Shown piece by piece: positions 50,325-59,116 of a DNA stretch of 64,000 nucleotides. A model generated the notes under the pieces. That model saw nothing but the letters and a program-made list of their open reading frames with translations. It was not told where the DNA came from and did no database searches. Source of the DNA: Acidobacteriota bacterium. Lineage in GTDB: Bacteria > Acidobacteriota > Holophagae > Holophagales > Holophagaceae. Position numbers and translations under genes: made by a program. The stretch's first letter is position 1, and each line of letters starts with the position of its first letter. The DNA lies in the NCBI GenBank assembly GCA_021794095.1, contig JAJYRN010000001.1, positions 310,001-374,000 of the forward strand, given 5' to 3'.

Positions 50325-52982
50325 ATGGCCATTGACCGCAACAAGGTGAAGAAGGAAGCCGACAAGTTCCTCGCGGCCGGGAAGGTGGACCGGGCCATCG
50401 AGGAGTTGCGCAAGCTCCTCGAGGACAACCCCAAAGACCTGGTCACCATGAACACCATCGGGGATCTGTACCTGCAGATCCGGCGGATCCCCGAAGCCGT
50501 GGAAGTCTTCCGCCGCCTGGCCATCGCCCATGAGCGGGAGGGCTTCGCCCTCAAGGCCGTGGCCATCCTGCAGAAGACCATGCGCTCGGCCCCCGACGAC
50601 ATTGACATCGCCCAGCGGCTGGCGGACCTCTACCGGCAGACGAACAAGATCAAGGAGGCCGTGCAGGTCCACCTCCAGGTGGCCGAGCACTTCCAGAAGA
50701 AGGGGCTCATCAAGCGGGCCCTGGAGGAGTTCGCCAAGCTGGTGGACCTCGATCCCAAGAACCTGAAGAACAAGGTCCGGCTGGCCGACCTCTACAACAA
50801 GGAGGGCATGAAGGACCGCGCCGCGGCCATCTACCTCGAGGTAGCCGAGTCGCTGGCCATGGAGCAGATGCACGCCGAGGCCCAGCAGATCATGGAACGG
50901 GCCAAGGCCATGGTTTCCACGCCCCAGGTCTTCCTCACCCAGAGCCGCCTGGGGGTGATCCAGGGCGATTACGCCACCGCCGCCCAGCATCTGCGGACGG
51001 GCCTGGAGACCAATCCCCGGAATACGGATCTGCTGGAGGCCCTGGCCGAAATCGAGTTGCGCAGCGGCCACCCGGACCGGGCCCTGGAAGCCCTGGCCGA
51101 AATCCCCCAGCTGCCGGAGAAGGCCCTGCCCCTCTGCGAGAAGTCCCTGCGGAACCTGGCCGCGGCCGACCGCGCCGAGGAGGGCCTCCGCCTCTTCACC
51201 CCCATCGCCCGGGAGCTGGCCCGCCGGGGCTCCGGCGAGCTGGTGGCCCGGAGCCTGCGCGGGGCGCTCCAGGGGTCCATCAGTGCGGAAGCCTGGCTCC
51301 TGCTCGCCGAGATCGCCCACCAGAGCGGCAACAAAGCGGAACGGGAGCAGGCCCTCCAGAGCGCCTACGCCCTGGCCAAATCCCACGGGGATGTGCCCCT
51401 GGCCGGCCGCTTGGCCGAGCAGCTGGAGACCCTGGGCGTGGCGGCCGGGCAGGAGCCCCCCCCCAGTGACGGCCTGGCCTCCATGCCTGGATTCGGCGCC
51501 ACGCCCCTCGCTCTGCCTGCCTCCATCGAGATCACCCGGCACGGGGGTGAGACCGAGATGGATCCGGTCCGCCGTCTGCGCATCGAGCAGATCTCCCGTG
51601 AAGCCGAGGCGCTGCTCCGCAGCGGCAGCAGCGACCGGGCCGTTGAAACGTACAAGAAAGCCCTGGAACTGGATCCAGCCGACCTCACCCTCATCGAAGC
51701 CATCGTCGCGGTGCACCGCTCCACGGGGCACCTGACCAAGATCCAGATGCAGTACGTGCAGAGCGCCCAGGCCCTGGCCGCCCTCGGCAAGAAGCGCGAA
51801 GCGGCGCACCTGCTCGACAAGGCTGAACAGATCTTCCCGGGCTCCACCCGCATCCATCGCCGCACCCTGGGCCTTCTGGAGCCGGGCGCCGCGGCCCCGC
51901 CGCCCGCCCCCGCCACGCCGGAACCCATCGCCCTGCCCGCCTCCACCGCCGCGCCGGAGGTGCCCATTGCCCTGGATCTTACGGGGTTCGAGGTGGCTGG
52001 ACCAGAGGCCCTTGAATCCGCGCCAGCATCCGTTCCCGAGATGGCGCTGCCCGTGTTGCCGGACTTTGGCCCAGCTCCCGAGCCGGTCCTCCCCCTGGCG
52101 GAGATGGACGACTTCAGCTGGATGGAATCCACCCTGACAGAGCTTCCGGAAGTGGTCGCCACCCCCAGCCTGCCCCCCTCCGCGGAACCCCCGACGGCGC
52201 CTCTGCCCGAATGGCCGCCGGAAGCCGCCCTGGAACCCGGGCACCCGGCCCCCCCTGCGCCCTCGGCCGACGAGCTTGAGAGCCTGCTCGGCGACATTGA
52301 TTTCCAGCTGGACTACGGCAGTCCGGAAGAGGCCAAGCTCGAGATCGAAGCCGCCCTGCGGCAGTTCCCGGAGCATCCCGACCTGATGGACCGGCTCCAG
52401 CACGCTGAGACCGCCCTCCAGAAGCTGGGGCACGCTGCCCCGGCCAGCGCCCTCGACGAAAGCGAGCTGAGCGCCTCCTTCTTCGACCTCACCGATGTCC
52501 TGGGCACCGCCTTGATGGATGCCGGCGAGGGCGAGGAGATGCACGACACCACCGATGTGGTGGAGAAGATCCAGAGCGTGGATGAACTGTTCAGCGCCTT
52601 CCGCGAAGGCGTCGAGAAGCAGGTCAAGGGCGACGACTACGACACGCACTACAACCTGGGCATCGCCTACAAGGAGATGATGCTCATTGACCCAGCCATC
52701 GAGGAATTCAAGATCGCCATGCGGGATCCCGAGCGCACCCTGGAATGCTGCTCCATGCTGAGCATCTGCGAGCAGGCCCGGGGCGGCCTGGATCAGGCCG
52801 TGGACTGGCTGCACCAGGGCATCGAGGCCCCGGGCTTCCCACCCGAGGACAGCATCGGCCTGCGCTACGATCTCGCCGAGATCCTGCTTCAGCAGGGCCA
52901 TCAGGCCCTGGCCCTGGAAACCTTCCGGCAGGTCTACGACATGGATCCTGACTACCGGGATGTCGCGGCGCGGCTAGCTTGA
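50325..52982 (+). CDS. large TPR-repeat protein
   Basis: An 885-residue soluble protein with TPR repeats across residues ~1-460, an acidic and proline/alanine-rich middle (about 520-645), and a second short TPR array near 760-880. Repeat starts such as RAIEELRKLLEDNPKDLVTM and the DTHYNLGIAYKEMMLIDPAI segment show the TPR pattern. It has no signal peptide or enzyme motif. Such proteins scaffold complexes, often for gliding, pili or secretion, but the neighbours (cdd, fmt) give no hint. Its 3' end coincides with a repeat block described separately. Confidence 0.85.
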   Translation: MAIDRNKVKKEADKFLAAGKVDRAIEELRKLLEDNPKDLVTMNTIGDLYLQIRRIPEAVEVFRRLAIAHEREGFALKAVAILQKTMRSAPDDIDIAQRLADLYRQTNKIKEAVQVHLQVAEHFQKKGLIKRALEEFAKLVDLDPKNLKNKVRLADLYNKEGMKDRAAAIYLEVAESLAMEQMHAEAQQIMERAKAMVSTPQVFLTQSRLGVIQGDYATAAQHLRTGLETNPRNTDLLEALAEIELRSGHPDRALEALAEIPQLPEKALPLCEKSLRNLAAADRAEEGLRLFTPIARELARRGSGELVARSLRGALQGSISAEAWLLLAEIAHQSGNKAEREQALQSAYALAKSHGDVPLAGRLAEQLETLGVAAGQEPPPSDGLASMPGFGATPLALPASIEITRHGGETEMDPVRRLRIEQISREAEALLRSGSSDRAVETYKKALELDPADLTLIEAIVAVHRSTGHLTKIQMQYVQSAQALAALGKKREAAHLLDKAEQIFPGSTRIHRRTLGLLEPGAAAPPPAPATPEPIALPASTAAPEVPIALDLTGFEVAGPEALESAPASVPEMALPVLPDFGPAPEPVLPLAEMDDFSWMESTLTELPEVVATPSLPPSAEPPTAPLPEWPPEAALEPGHPAPPAPSADELESLLGDIDFQLDYGSPEEAKLEIEAALRQFPEHPDLMDRLQHAETALQKLGHAAPASALDESELSASFFDLTDVLGTALMDAGEGEEMHDTTDVVEKIQSVDELFSAFREGVEKQVKGDDYDTHYNLGIAYKEMMLIDPAIEEFKIAMRDPERTLECCSMLSICEQARGGLDQAVDWLHQGIEAPGFPPEDSIGLRYDLAEILLQQGHQALALETFRQVYDMDPDYRDVAARLA

Positions 52983-53273
52983 TGTTCTCCGGGGGTTCCG
53001 CGCTTCGCGCATACCCCCGGACCCCCGCGCCTTGGCCCGGCAAAGCCGCGCCAAGGCTTTCCTCGCTCTCCGCGTTCCGGGGGGTTCCGCGCTTCGCGCA
53101 TACCCCCGGACCCCCGCGCCTTGGCCCGGCAAAGCCGCGCCAAGGCTTTCCTCGCTCTCCGCGCTCCGGGGGTTCCGCGCTTCGCGCATACCCCCGGACC
53201 CCCGCGCCTTGGCCCGGCAAAGCCGCGCCAAGGCTTTCCTCCGTTCCGGGGGTCGCTTCGCGGCGCGGCTAGC
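52963..53273. repeat. ~88-bp tandem repeat array bounded by 16-bp direct repeats
   Basis: Three near-identical units start at 52989, 53077 and 53166, with a partial fourth at 53247. Each unit folds into two hairpins: CCGGGGGT/ACCCCCGG enclosing GCGCTTCGCGC, and CCTTGGC/GCCAAGG enclosing CGGC..GCCG. The block is flanked by identical 16-base direct repeats, TCGCGGCGCGGCTAGC, at 52963-52978 and 53258-53273. The left copy is the end of the TPR gene; the right copy contains the fmt stop codon. Long reading frames through the block are artefacts of its composition. Confidence 0.85.
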
Positions 53274-54192
53274 CTAGGCGGCGACTTCCGTGGGCGCCCC
53301 AGGGCTGGAGGGCCTGAAGGGCGGGCTGGACGGGCTTGCCGGGGCGCTGGAGGCGGGTCAGCTCCAGGGCGCCTTCGGGGGTGGTCAACCACACGCCGTC
53401 CTCGCGCCCCCAGAGGATCTGGCCAGGCTCGCGGTAGCAATGGCGGATCGCACCCACGCCGCAGAGCTTCAGTACCTGATCCTCCACCGCCAGCTCGGTG
53501 CCCGGCCAGGGCCACAGGGCCCGCACCTGGCGATGCAAGTCCGCGGCGGGGCGGCGCCAATCCACCCGGCCCATCTCCCGGGTCAGTTTCGGGGCGTAGG
53601 TCGCTCCGGAAGCATCCTGGTCCACGGGCGCACCGTGTCCGGACAGCAGGATCGGCATCTGATCCTGGAGCAGGGCGGCTGCATCCTCGGCAAGGGCCTC
53701 CAGCAGTCCCTCCGCCGTATCGGCCAGGCCGATGGGCCGTTGCGACTGGGCCAAAACCGGGCCCTCATCGAGCCCTGGGGTGAGGCGCATGAGGCTCACC
53801 CCGGTGGCCTCGTCGCCCGCCAGGATGGCGTGATTGACCGGCGCCGCGCCGCGCCATCGGGGGAGCAGGGAAAAGTGCAGGTTCCAGACGCCCAGGGGAC
53901 AGGAATCCAGCATCCATGCCGGCAGCAGGTGCCCGTAGGCCACGACCACCGCCAGATCCACCCCAAGGGCCTGCCAGTCCGCCTTCGCTTCCGGCGTTTT
54001 CCAGGTAAGGGGCTGGAAGACGGAAAGGCCCTGTTCGAGCGCGGCGGTCTTCACCGGAGGCGCCTCCAGGTGCCGTCCCCGGCCAGCGGGGCGGTCGGGA
54101 TTGCAGAACACCGCCGTCACCCCCTCCCCGGCCAGGAGCCGGAGCGCCGGCACGGCCACGCGGGGGGTGCCCAGGAAGGCGATGCGGGTCAT
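53269..54192 (-). CDS. fmt: methionyl-tRNA formyltransferase
   Basis: Formylates initiator Met-tRNA. 307 residues, normal. Marks are MTRIAFLGTPRVAVPALRLL, the folate-site loop LLPRWRGAAPVNHAILAGD with the catalytic asparagine-histidine in GVWNLHFSLLP, and TGVSLMRLTPGLDEGPVL. Its stop codon lies inside the right-hand 16-base direct repeat of the tandem array. It is paired with def 18 bases upstream, the usual arrangement. Confidence 0.95.
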   Translation of the reverse strand: MTRIAFLGTPRVAVPALRLLAGEGVTAVFCNPDRPAGRGRHLEAPPVKTAALEQGLSVFQPLTWKTPEAKADWQALGVDLAVVVAYGHLLPAWMLDSCPLGVWNLHFSLLPRWRGAAPVNHAILAGDEATGVSLMRLTPGLDEGPVLAQSQRPIGLADTAEGLLEALAEDAAALLQDQMPILLSGHGAPVDQDASGATYAPKLTREMGRVDWRRPAADLHRQVRALWPWPGTELAVEDQVLKLCGVGAIRHCYREPGQILWGREDGVWLTTPEGALELTRLQRPGKPVQPALQALQPWGAHGSRRLG

Positions 54193-54210
54193 GGCTGCCT
54201 CCGTTCAGGC

Positions 54211-54717
54211 CTAGGAGCTCCGGACCATCTTCTGGAACCGGCGCTGGAGCACCTGGCGTTTCACCGGACCGAAATACTCCACAAAGAGCCGGCCCCGCAG
54301 ATGGTCAATCTCGTGGCAAAAGGCCCGGGCCAGCAGATCCTCGCCCTCGACTTCATGCCAGGAGCCATCCTTGGCCCGGTTCCGGAGGGTCACCTTCCGG
54401 GGACGCTCCAGCACCTCGCGGATGCCCGGAATGGACAGGCAGCCCTCGGGCCCCACCTGCCGGCCTTCTTCCTGGATGATCTGAGGATTGATGAGCACCA
54501 GCTTTTGATCCGGATCCTCGCCCGTGGAGCAGTCAATGACGGCCAGGTTCAGGTTCACGCCCACCTGGGGCGCGGCCAAACCGACACCCTCCTCGGCCAG
54601 GGCCGTCTCGAACAGATCCGCCACGAGCTGCTCCAGCTCGTTGGTCCATTCGCCCACATCCTCGCTGTTCAACTTCAGGCGGGGGTCTCCCCACGTAATC
54701 ACGGGCCGGACTGCCAT
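54211..54717 (-). CDS. def: peptide deformylase
   Basis: Removes the formyl group from nascent proteins. 168 residues from the ATG at 54717 (MAVRPVITWGDPRLK). All three motifs are intact: EGVGLAAPQVG, EGCLSIPG and the metal-binding FCHEIDHLRGRLF. It is the first gene of the def-fmt operon and divergent from the PpiD-like gene. Confidence 0.96.
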   Translation of the reverse strand: MAVRPVITWGDPRLKLNSEDVGEWTNELEQLVADLFETALAEEGVGLAAPQVGVNLNLAVIDCSTGEDPDQKLVLINPQIIQEEGRQVGPEGCLSIPGIREVLERPRKVTLRNRAKDGSWHEVEGEDLLARAFCHEIDHLRGRLFVEYFGPVKRQVLQRRFQKMVRSS

Positions 54718-54793
54718 CCATCCTCTCCAGCATTCCAGTGTAATCCAACGCGCTCCCTTTGGTAATCTGGGAGGTCTGTCCACTGGGGCCCCT

Positions 54794-56701
54794 ATGCTGC
54801 GTTCGTTCCGCCAAGTCTTCCAATCCAATCGCATGCCCGTGGCAGCCATCTTCATGTTGGTGCTGGTCAGCATGGTCATCTACCTGGTGCCCTCGGGCCG
54901 GATGGATACGCCCGAGACCGTGGTGGCGCGGGTCTACGGCCACGACATCCTGCTCCGCGACCTGCTGGAACGCGAGTCCGAACTGTCCCAGCGCTTCGGC
55001 AGCCAGGCCAGCGGGGACGCCATGAAACCCTTCATCCAGTCGCAGGCGCTCCGCGACCTGATGGACCAGAAACTCATGGAGGAGTTGGCAGTCCGCCATC
55101 ATGTGGTGGTGACTGATGACGAAGTGGCCCTGCGCATGCGGGCCTTTCTCCGGCAGTACCCGATCCTCCTCGACGGCAAGGGCAACCTGAAACCCGCCGC
55201 GGAACTGGAGAAGATCTTCCGGGAGACCGGCTTCAATCCGGCCACGCAGGAGCGCGCCCTGCGCAGCGATCTCATCCGCGCCAAGCTCATCCAGCAGGCC
55301 GCCCTGGTCGTACCGGTGGATGCCACCTGGCTGAATCTGGAAAACCAGGTCCGGAACGGAAAGGTCGGCTTCGATCAAGTTCTCCTGCCCGTGGATACCG
55401 CCGCCATCGCCGATCCGGGCGACGGCCCCCTGGAAGCCCTCTACCAGGCCAGCGGCGACCGCTTCCTCCAGGGCCCACGCCGGGTGATCCAGGTGGCCGT
55501 CGTGGACCGCGCCTCCCTGGGCAGCGCCCTGAACGTGGATGACGCCGCGCTCCAGGCCGCCTACGCGGCCCACAAAAATGACTACGTGGAACTGAAGGCC
55601 CGCCACATCCTCTTCAAGGCCACCACCGACGCCGAAGTCAAGGCGGCCACCCAGAAGGCGCTGGCCCTGCGGGCGAAGCTGGTGAAGGGCGAGGATTTCG
55701 GCAAGGCCGCCGAGGCCTTGAGCGAGGATCCCACCGCCAAGGGCAACGGCGGTGAACTGGGCTGGTTCCACTTCGCGCAGATGGTGAAGCCCTTCTCCGA
55801 GGCGGCCGCGGCGCTGAAGGTCGGCGAAATCAGCCAGCCCGTCCGCACCCAGTACGGCATCCACCTCATCCAGCTCGAGGGCCGCAAGGACAAGACCTTC
55901 GACGAGGTGAAGGATCAGCTCCGCAGCTCCATTCAGGATGAGCGGTTCGCGGCCCGGGCCCAGGAGCGTCTGGACATGGTCCGCAAGCGCGCCAATGGGG
56001 GCGATCTGGCCGCCGCCGCCCGGAGCGCAGGCTGCCAGGTCATCCTGAGCCAGCCGTTCGCCAACGCCCCCGATGCGGCCAGCGCGGGCCTTCCCGAACT
56101 GCCCCAGTTGGCCGGCGAGGCCTTCAGCCTCAAGGTGGGCGAGACCTCCAAACCCGAGAAGGCCGGCGACCGCTACGTGCTGTTCCGGGTCCAGGCCGAG
56201 CTTCCCGAGGCCGTTCCGCCCTTCAAGGACATTCGCGCCCAGGTGCTGGCCGCCTGGAAGCTGGAGGAGGCCCGGAAGCAGACCATGGCCAAGGCCCTGG
56301 CGACCCTCAAGGGCGGCGACCTGAAGGCTCTGGGCGGCACCTTCACCACCCAGGCGCCCGGCCCCATCAGCGCCCTCAAGGATCTGGGCGCACTTCCGGC
56401 CGTGCAAAAGGCGCTGCTCGATACGCCCGTGGGCCAGCTCACCGCGCCCGCCTGGAACACCGACGGCCAGCTCTGGGCCGCCAAGATCACCTCCCGAGAA
56501 GCGCCGCCCGCCCTCACCTTCGAGACCCGACGGACCCTCATCCAGCAGATCCAGGGGGACGAGGCGCGGAAACTGCTCTCCGCTGAACTGCAGTTCCTCG
56601 ACCGCCAGGGCCGGGAACGCGGCGGCCTGCGCAGTTTCTATGGCCAGTTCGGCGGCATCTACGTCAACACGGACGCCCTCAAGGCCCTGCTCCAGCGTTG
56701 A
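54794..56701 (+). CDS. PpiD/SurA-like peptidyl-prolyl isomerase chaperone
   Basis: A 635-residue inner-membrane-anchored periplasmic chaperone. One N-terminal membrane helix (about residues 14-33) is followed by a SurA-N-like helical domain, a parvulin domain starting near residue 265 (ELKARHILFK ... GGELGWFHFAQMVKPFSEAA ... RTQYGIHLIQLEG), and a second degenerate parvulin-like region. It probably helps fold envelope proteins as they leave the Sec channel. The ATG at 54794 follows a TAATCT hexamer at 54763-54768. Confidence 0.88.
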   Translation: MLRSFRQVFQSNRMPVAAIFMLVLVSMVIYLVPSGRMDTPETVVARVYGHDILLRDLLERESELSQRFGSQASGDAMKPFIQSQALRDLMDQKLMEELAVRHHVVVTDDEVALRMRAFLRQYPILLDGKGNLKPAAELEKIFRETGFNPATQERALRSDLIRAKLIQQAALVVPVDATWLNLENQVRNGKVGFDQVLLPVDTAAIADPGDGPLEALYQASGDRFLQGPRRVIQVAVVDRASLGSALNVDDAALQAAYAAHKNDYVELKARHILFKATTDAEVKAATQKALALRAKLVKGEDFGKAAEALSEDPTAKGNGGELGWFHFAQMVKPFSEAAAALKVGEISQPVRTQYGIHLIQLEGRKDKTFDEVKDQLRSSIQDERFAARAQERLDMVRKRANGGDLAAAARSAGCQVILSQPFANAPDAASAGLPELPQLAGEAFSLKVGETSKPEKAGDRYVLFRVQAELPEAVPPFKDIRAQVLAAWKLEEARKQTMAKALATLKGGDLKALGGTFTTQAPGPISALKDLGALPAVQKALLDTPVGQLTAPAWNTDGQLWAAKITSREAPPALTFETRRTLIQQIQGDEARKLLSAELQFLDRQGRERGGLRSFYGQFGGIYVNTDALKALLQR

Positions 56702-56703
56702 TA

Positions 56704-56797
56704 GAAACGAGGGGGGACCGCCTGCTCGCCTGCGATTCGCGATGTCCCCCCTCGTGCACCCCCACGCGGTGTCCCAGCTAAGCCGGGACACCACGTC
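56704..56797 (-). repeat. ~93-nt two-hairpin intergenic repeat, copy 2 (inverted)
   Basis: The reverse complement of this segment aligns along its whole length with 32201-32293. Both stems are kept despite base changes: the C-G pairs of copy 1 in the first stem become T-A pairs here (GGCGT/ACGCC against GGTGT/ACACC). It supplies the last codons and stop codon of the ABC ATPase gene. Confidence 0.8.
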
Positions 56798-57482
56798 TGG
56801 CTCCGTCCTGCCCTGAACCGGCGTCCCGATGCAGGGCCAGGGTGCAGTCGCACAGGCCCGCGACGGACCTCCGGTCATGGCTGGCCATCAGGAGGGTCAG
56901 GCCTTCGGCCTTGAGATCCAGCAACAGGGCCCGCAGGTGGCTCGCCAGGGTGGGATCCAGGGCCGAGAAGGGCTCGTCCAACACCAGCAGCGCCGGTTCC
57001 AGCATCAGCGCCCGGGCCAGGCAGAGGCGCTGGGCCAGGCCTCCGGACCAGGCGGCGGGAAGTTGGCTCAGCGTGGCCTCCGGGAACTTCACCCGCGCCG
57101 CCATCTGCGCAGCGGCTTCGCGCCGGGAGGCGGGCGTGCCGCGGCCCTGGATCTCCAAGGGTTCCGCCAGGATCTCCCACCCCGTGCGATGGGGCGGCAG
57201 GCTGGCGTGGGGATCCTGGAAGACCGCCTGCATCCGCGCGCGCCGGGGCCGCCGGTCCCGTTCCGGCACGCCCGACCAGGGCAACCCGTCGAGTCGCACC
57301 GCGCCCTCGGCAGGCTCCAGGAGCCCCAGCACGAGGAGCAGGAGTGTGGTCTTGCCCGCGCCGCTCTCGCCCACCACGCCCAGCGCCTCGCCCGGGGAAA
57401 GACTGAACGACACGTCCCGCAGCACCCAATCCCCGCCCCGCCGGAAGCCCAGGGCCTCGGCGGAAAGCAGGGGCTGAATCAG
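56778..57482 (-). CDS. ABC transporter ATP-binding protein
   Basis: A ~234-residue ATPase of the oligopeptide/nickel (DppF/OppF-like) style. Walker A is [17 protein letters not shown] near residue 38, the Q-loop [13 protein letters not shown], a weak signature [15 protein letters not shown], and Walker [17 protein letters not shown] with the H-loop MASHDRRSV. The frame has no ATG before the domain; translation may begin at CTG 57482 or ATT within the serS stop region, so the start is uncertain. The last ~10 codons and TAG lie in the intergenic repeat. No permease gene is nearby. Confidence 0.75.
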   Translation of the reverse strand: MIQPLLSAEALGFRRGGDWVLRDVSFSLSPGEALGVVGESGAGKTTLLLLVLGLLEPAEGAVRLDGLPWSGVPERDRRPRRARMQAVFQDPHASLPPHRTGWEILAEPLEIQGRGTPASRREAAAQMAARVKFPEATLSQLPAAWSGGLAQRLCLARALMLEPALLVLDEPFSALDPTLASHLRALLLDLKAEGLTLLMASHDRRSVAGLCDCTLALHRDAGSGQDGARRGVPA

Positions 57483-59011
57483 CGGATCACCTCGGCGCCC
57501 AGGTAGGGGCGCAGGGCTTCGGGCACGACGATACTGCCGTCGGGCTGCTGGTCGTTCTCCAGGACGGCCACCCAGGTGCGGCCCACGGCCAGGCCGCTGC
57601 CGTTGAGGGTGTGCAGATAGGCCGGCTTGCCGTCCTTCGGCCGGCAGCGGATGTTGGCGCGGCGGGCCTGGAAGTCGCCGAACCAGCTGCAGGAGCTGAT
57701 CTCGCGGTAGGTATTCTGCGAGGGCAGCCACACCTCCAGATCGTAGGTCTTCTGGCTGCTGAAACCCATGTCGCCCGTGCAAAGCAGCACCCGGCGGTAG
57801 GGCAGGCCCAGGGCCTCCAGGATGGCCTCGGCGTTGCCGGTGAGCCGCTCCAGCTCCGCCTCCGCCTGCTCGGGCCCGGTGAAGGCCACCAGTTCCACCT
57901 TGTGGAACTGATGCTGGCGGATGATGCCCTTGGTGTCCTTGCCGTAGCTGCCCGCCTCGCTGCGGAAGCAGGGCGTGAACGCACAGTGGCGCAGCGGCAG
58001 CGTCTCCGCGGGCAGGATCTCATCCCGGTAAAGGTTCGTGACGGGCACCTCAGCGGTGGGGATGAGATACAGAGGATTTGTGCGCCGGCCTTGTTTCTCG
58101 ATCTCTCGGAATCGCTCGAAAAGATCTCGATAAGTTGCCTCCTCCTCCCAATTAGCACCGGGAGCCCAGGCTTGAATATTCTCTCTTATAAATTCTTTTA
58201 AACGAGTCGTTTTGTCAGTTCCAAAATTCCAAATCAACTGATCAACAATTTTATAATTAACGATAACTTCAAGAACTAATTTATTTTCAGCGATTTGTTG
58301 ATAAGTAAACTTTACATTTCCAATCTCATACAGATGCTCTGGAGCAAATTCACCCGGAATTTTGAAGAGGTCCTGCTCGAACTTCGGCAGCTGCCCCGTG
58401 CCGTACATGCTCTCGGCGTTCACGAGGTAGGGCGGGATCACCTCCTCATAGCCCGCGGCGGTCTGGCGGTCGAGCATGAAGGCGATGAGGGCCCGTTCGA
58501 GTTTCGCGCCCAGCCCCTTGAGCACCGCGAAGCGCGCCCCGCTCAGTTTCGCCGCGCGGTCCAGGTCGAGGATGCCGAGCTTCGTGCCCAGCTCCACGTG
58601 ATCCAGCGGCGTCTCGATGGCCGGGATCTGGCCCCAGCGCTTGATCTCCACGTTGGCGTGCTCGTCCTTTCCCTTGGGCACGCTCGGATGCGGCAGGTTG
58701 GGCAGGCCCGCCAGGAAGTCGCGGAACGCGGCCTCGGCCTCGCGCTCGGCCAGTTCCAACGCCTTCAATTTGTCGCCCACCTCCCGCTGCGTTGCGATGA
58801 GGGCATCGGCGTTCTCCTTGGCCCGCTTGAGGCGGCCCACCTCCTCGCTCACGCGGTTGCGCTCGGCCTTCAGGGCCTCGGCCTCCTGGAGCACGGCCCG
58901 GCGCCGCTCGTCCAGGGCGCGGTAGCCCGCGGTATCCAGCACGTAGCCCCGGTCCGCCAGGCGGGCTGCCACGGCGTCGAGATCGTTGCGCAGGAGGTTG
59001 GCATCGAGCAT
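57479..59011 (-). CDS. serS: seryl-tRNA synthetase with ~90-residue insertion
   Basis: Charges tRNA-Ser. At 510 residues it is longer than the usual ~425. The N-terminal coiled coil covers about residues 28-100. Motif 2 and 3 regions are intact: [41 protein letters not shown], and the terminal [18 protein letters not shown]. Between FEQDLFKI (residue 218) and [11 protein letters not shown] (residue 312), where most bacterial enzymes have about ten residues, an extra stretch is inserted, coded by AT-rich DNA. The reading frame is unbroken and the flanks fit normally. Confidence 0.93.
   Translation of the reverse strand: MLDANLLRNDLDAVAARLADRGYVLDTAGYRALDERRRAVLQEAEALKAERNRVSEEVGRLKRAKENADALIATQREVGDKLKALELAEREAEAAFRDFLAGLPNLPHPSVPKGKDEHANVEIKRWGQIPAIETPLDHVELGTKLGILDLDRAAKLSGARFAVLKGLGAKLERALIAFMLDRQTAAGYEEVIPPYLVNAESMYGTGQLPKFEQDLFKIPGEFAPEHLYEIGNVKFTYQQIAENKLVLEVIVNYKIVDQLIWNFGTDKTTRLKEFIRENIQAWAPGANWEEEATYRDLFERFREIEKQGRRTNPLYLIPTAEVPVTNLYRDEILPAETLPLRHCAFTPCFRSEAGSYGKDTKGIIRQHQFHKVELVAFTGPEQAEAELERLTGNAEAILEALGLPYRRVLLCTGDMGFSSQKTYDLEVWLPSQNTYREISSCSWFGDFQARRANIRCRPKDGKPAYLHTLNGSGLAVGRTWVAVLENDQQPDGSIVVPEALRPYLGAEVIR
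58079..58360 (-). other. AT-rich in-frame insert within serS
   Basis: About 280 bases of low G+C (17 G or C in the 60 bases 58201-58260) inside an otherwise G+C-rich gene. It encodes roughly residues 219-311, with stretches such as [20 protein letters not shown] and [15 protein letters not shown] that suggest a small alpha/beta domain. There are no intein splice motifs at its edges. It lies next to the active-site motif 2 and could touch the acceptor stem. Confidence 0.8.
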
Positions 59012-59116
59012 GTCGGATTCCGGAAATCCTTCATTCTACCGGGCGGTGGCGGGGCCGCGCGGCCGTGATCTTGAGTCCATGAGCCAGCTGCCGATACACC
59101 GGCCCAGGAGGCCCCC

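Noticed and set aside
50283-52901. 872-codon open frame antisense to the TPR gene
   Set aside because: It mirrors the TPR gene and its protein is low-complexity with no domain. Long antisense frames are expected at this G+C content.
52989-53245. Regular ~88-bp repeats resembling a CRISPR array
   Set aside because: The units are near-identical along their whole length with no variable spacers, they fold internally, and no cas gene is near. It is a tandem hairpin array.
53032-53783. Plus-strand ORFs through the tandem repeats
   Set aside because: They only read the repeat unit in different frames and then run antisense to fmt.
54533-56878. 781-codon open frame antisense to the PpiD-like gene
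   Set aside because: The opposite strand encodes a recognisable parvulin chaperone; the antisense protein has no family features.
58079-58360. Intein or group I intron in serS
   Set aside because: The insert is too short, keeps the frame, lacks intein block A/B/F/G residues (no Cys/Ser-1 or His-Asn pair at the edges) and has no ribozyme marks.
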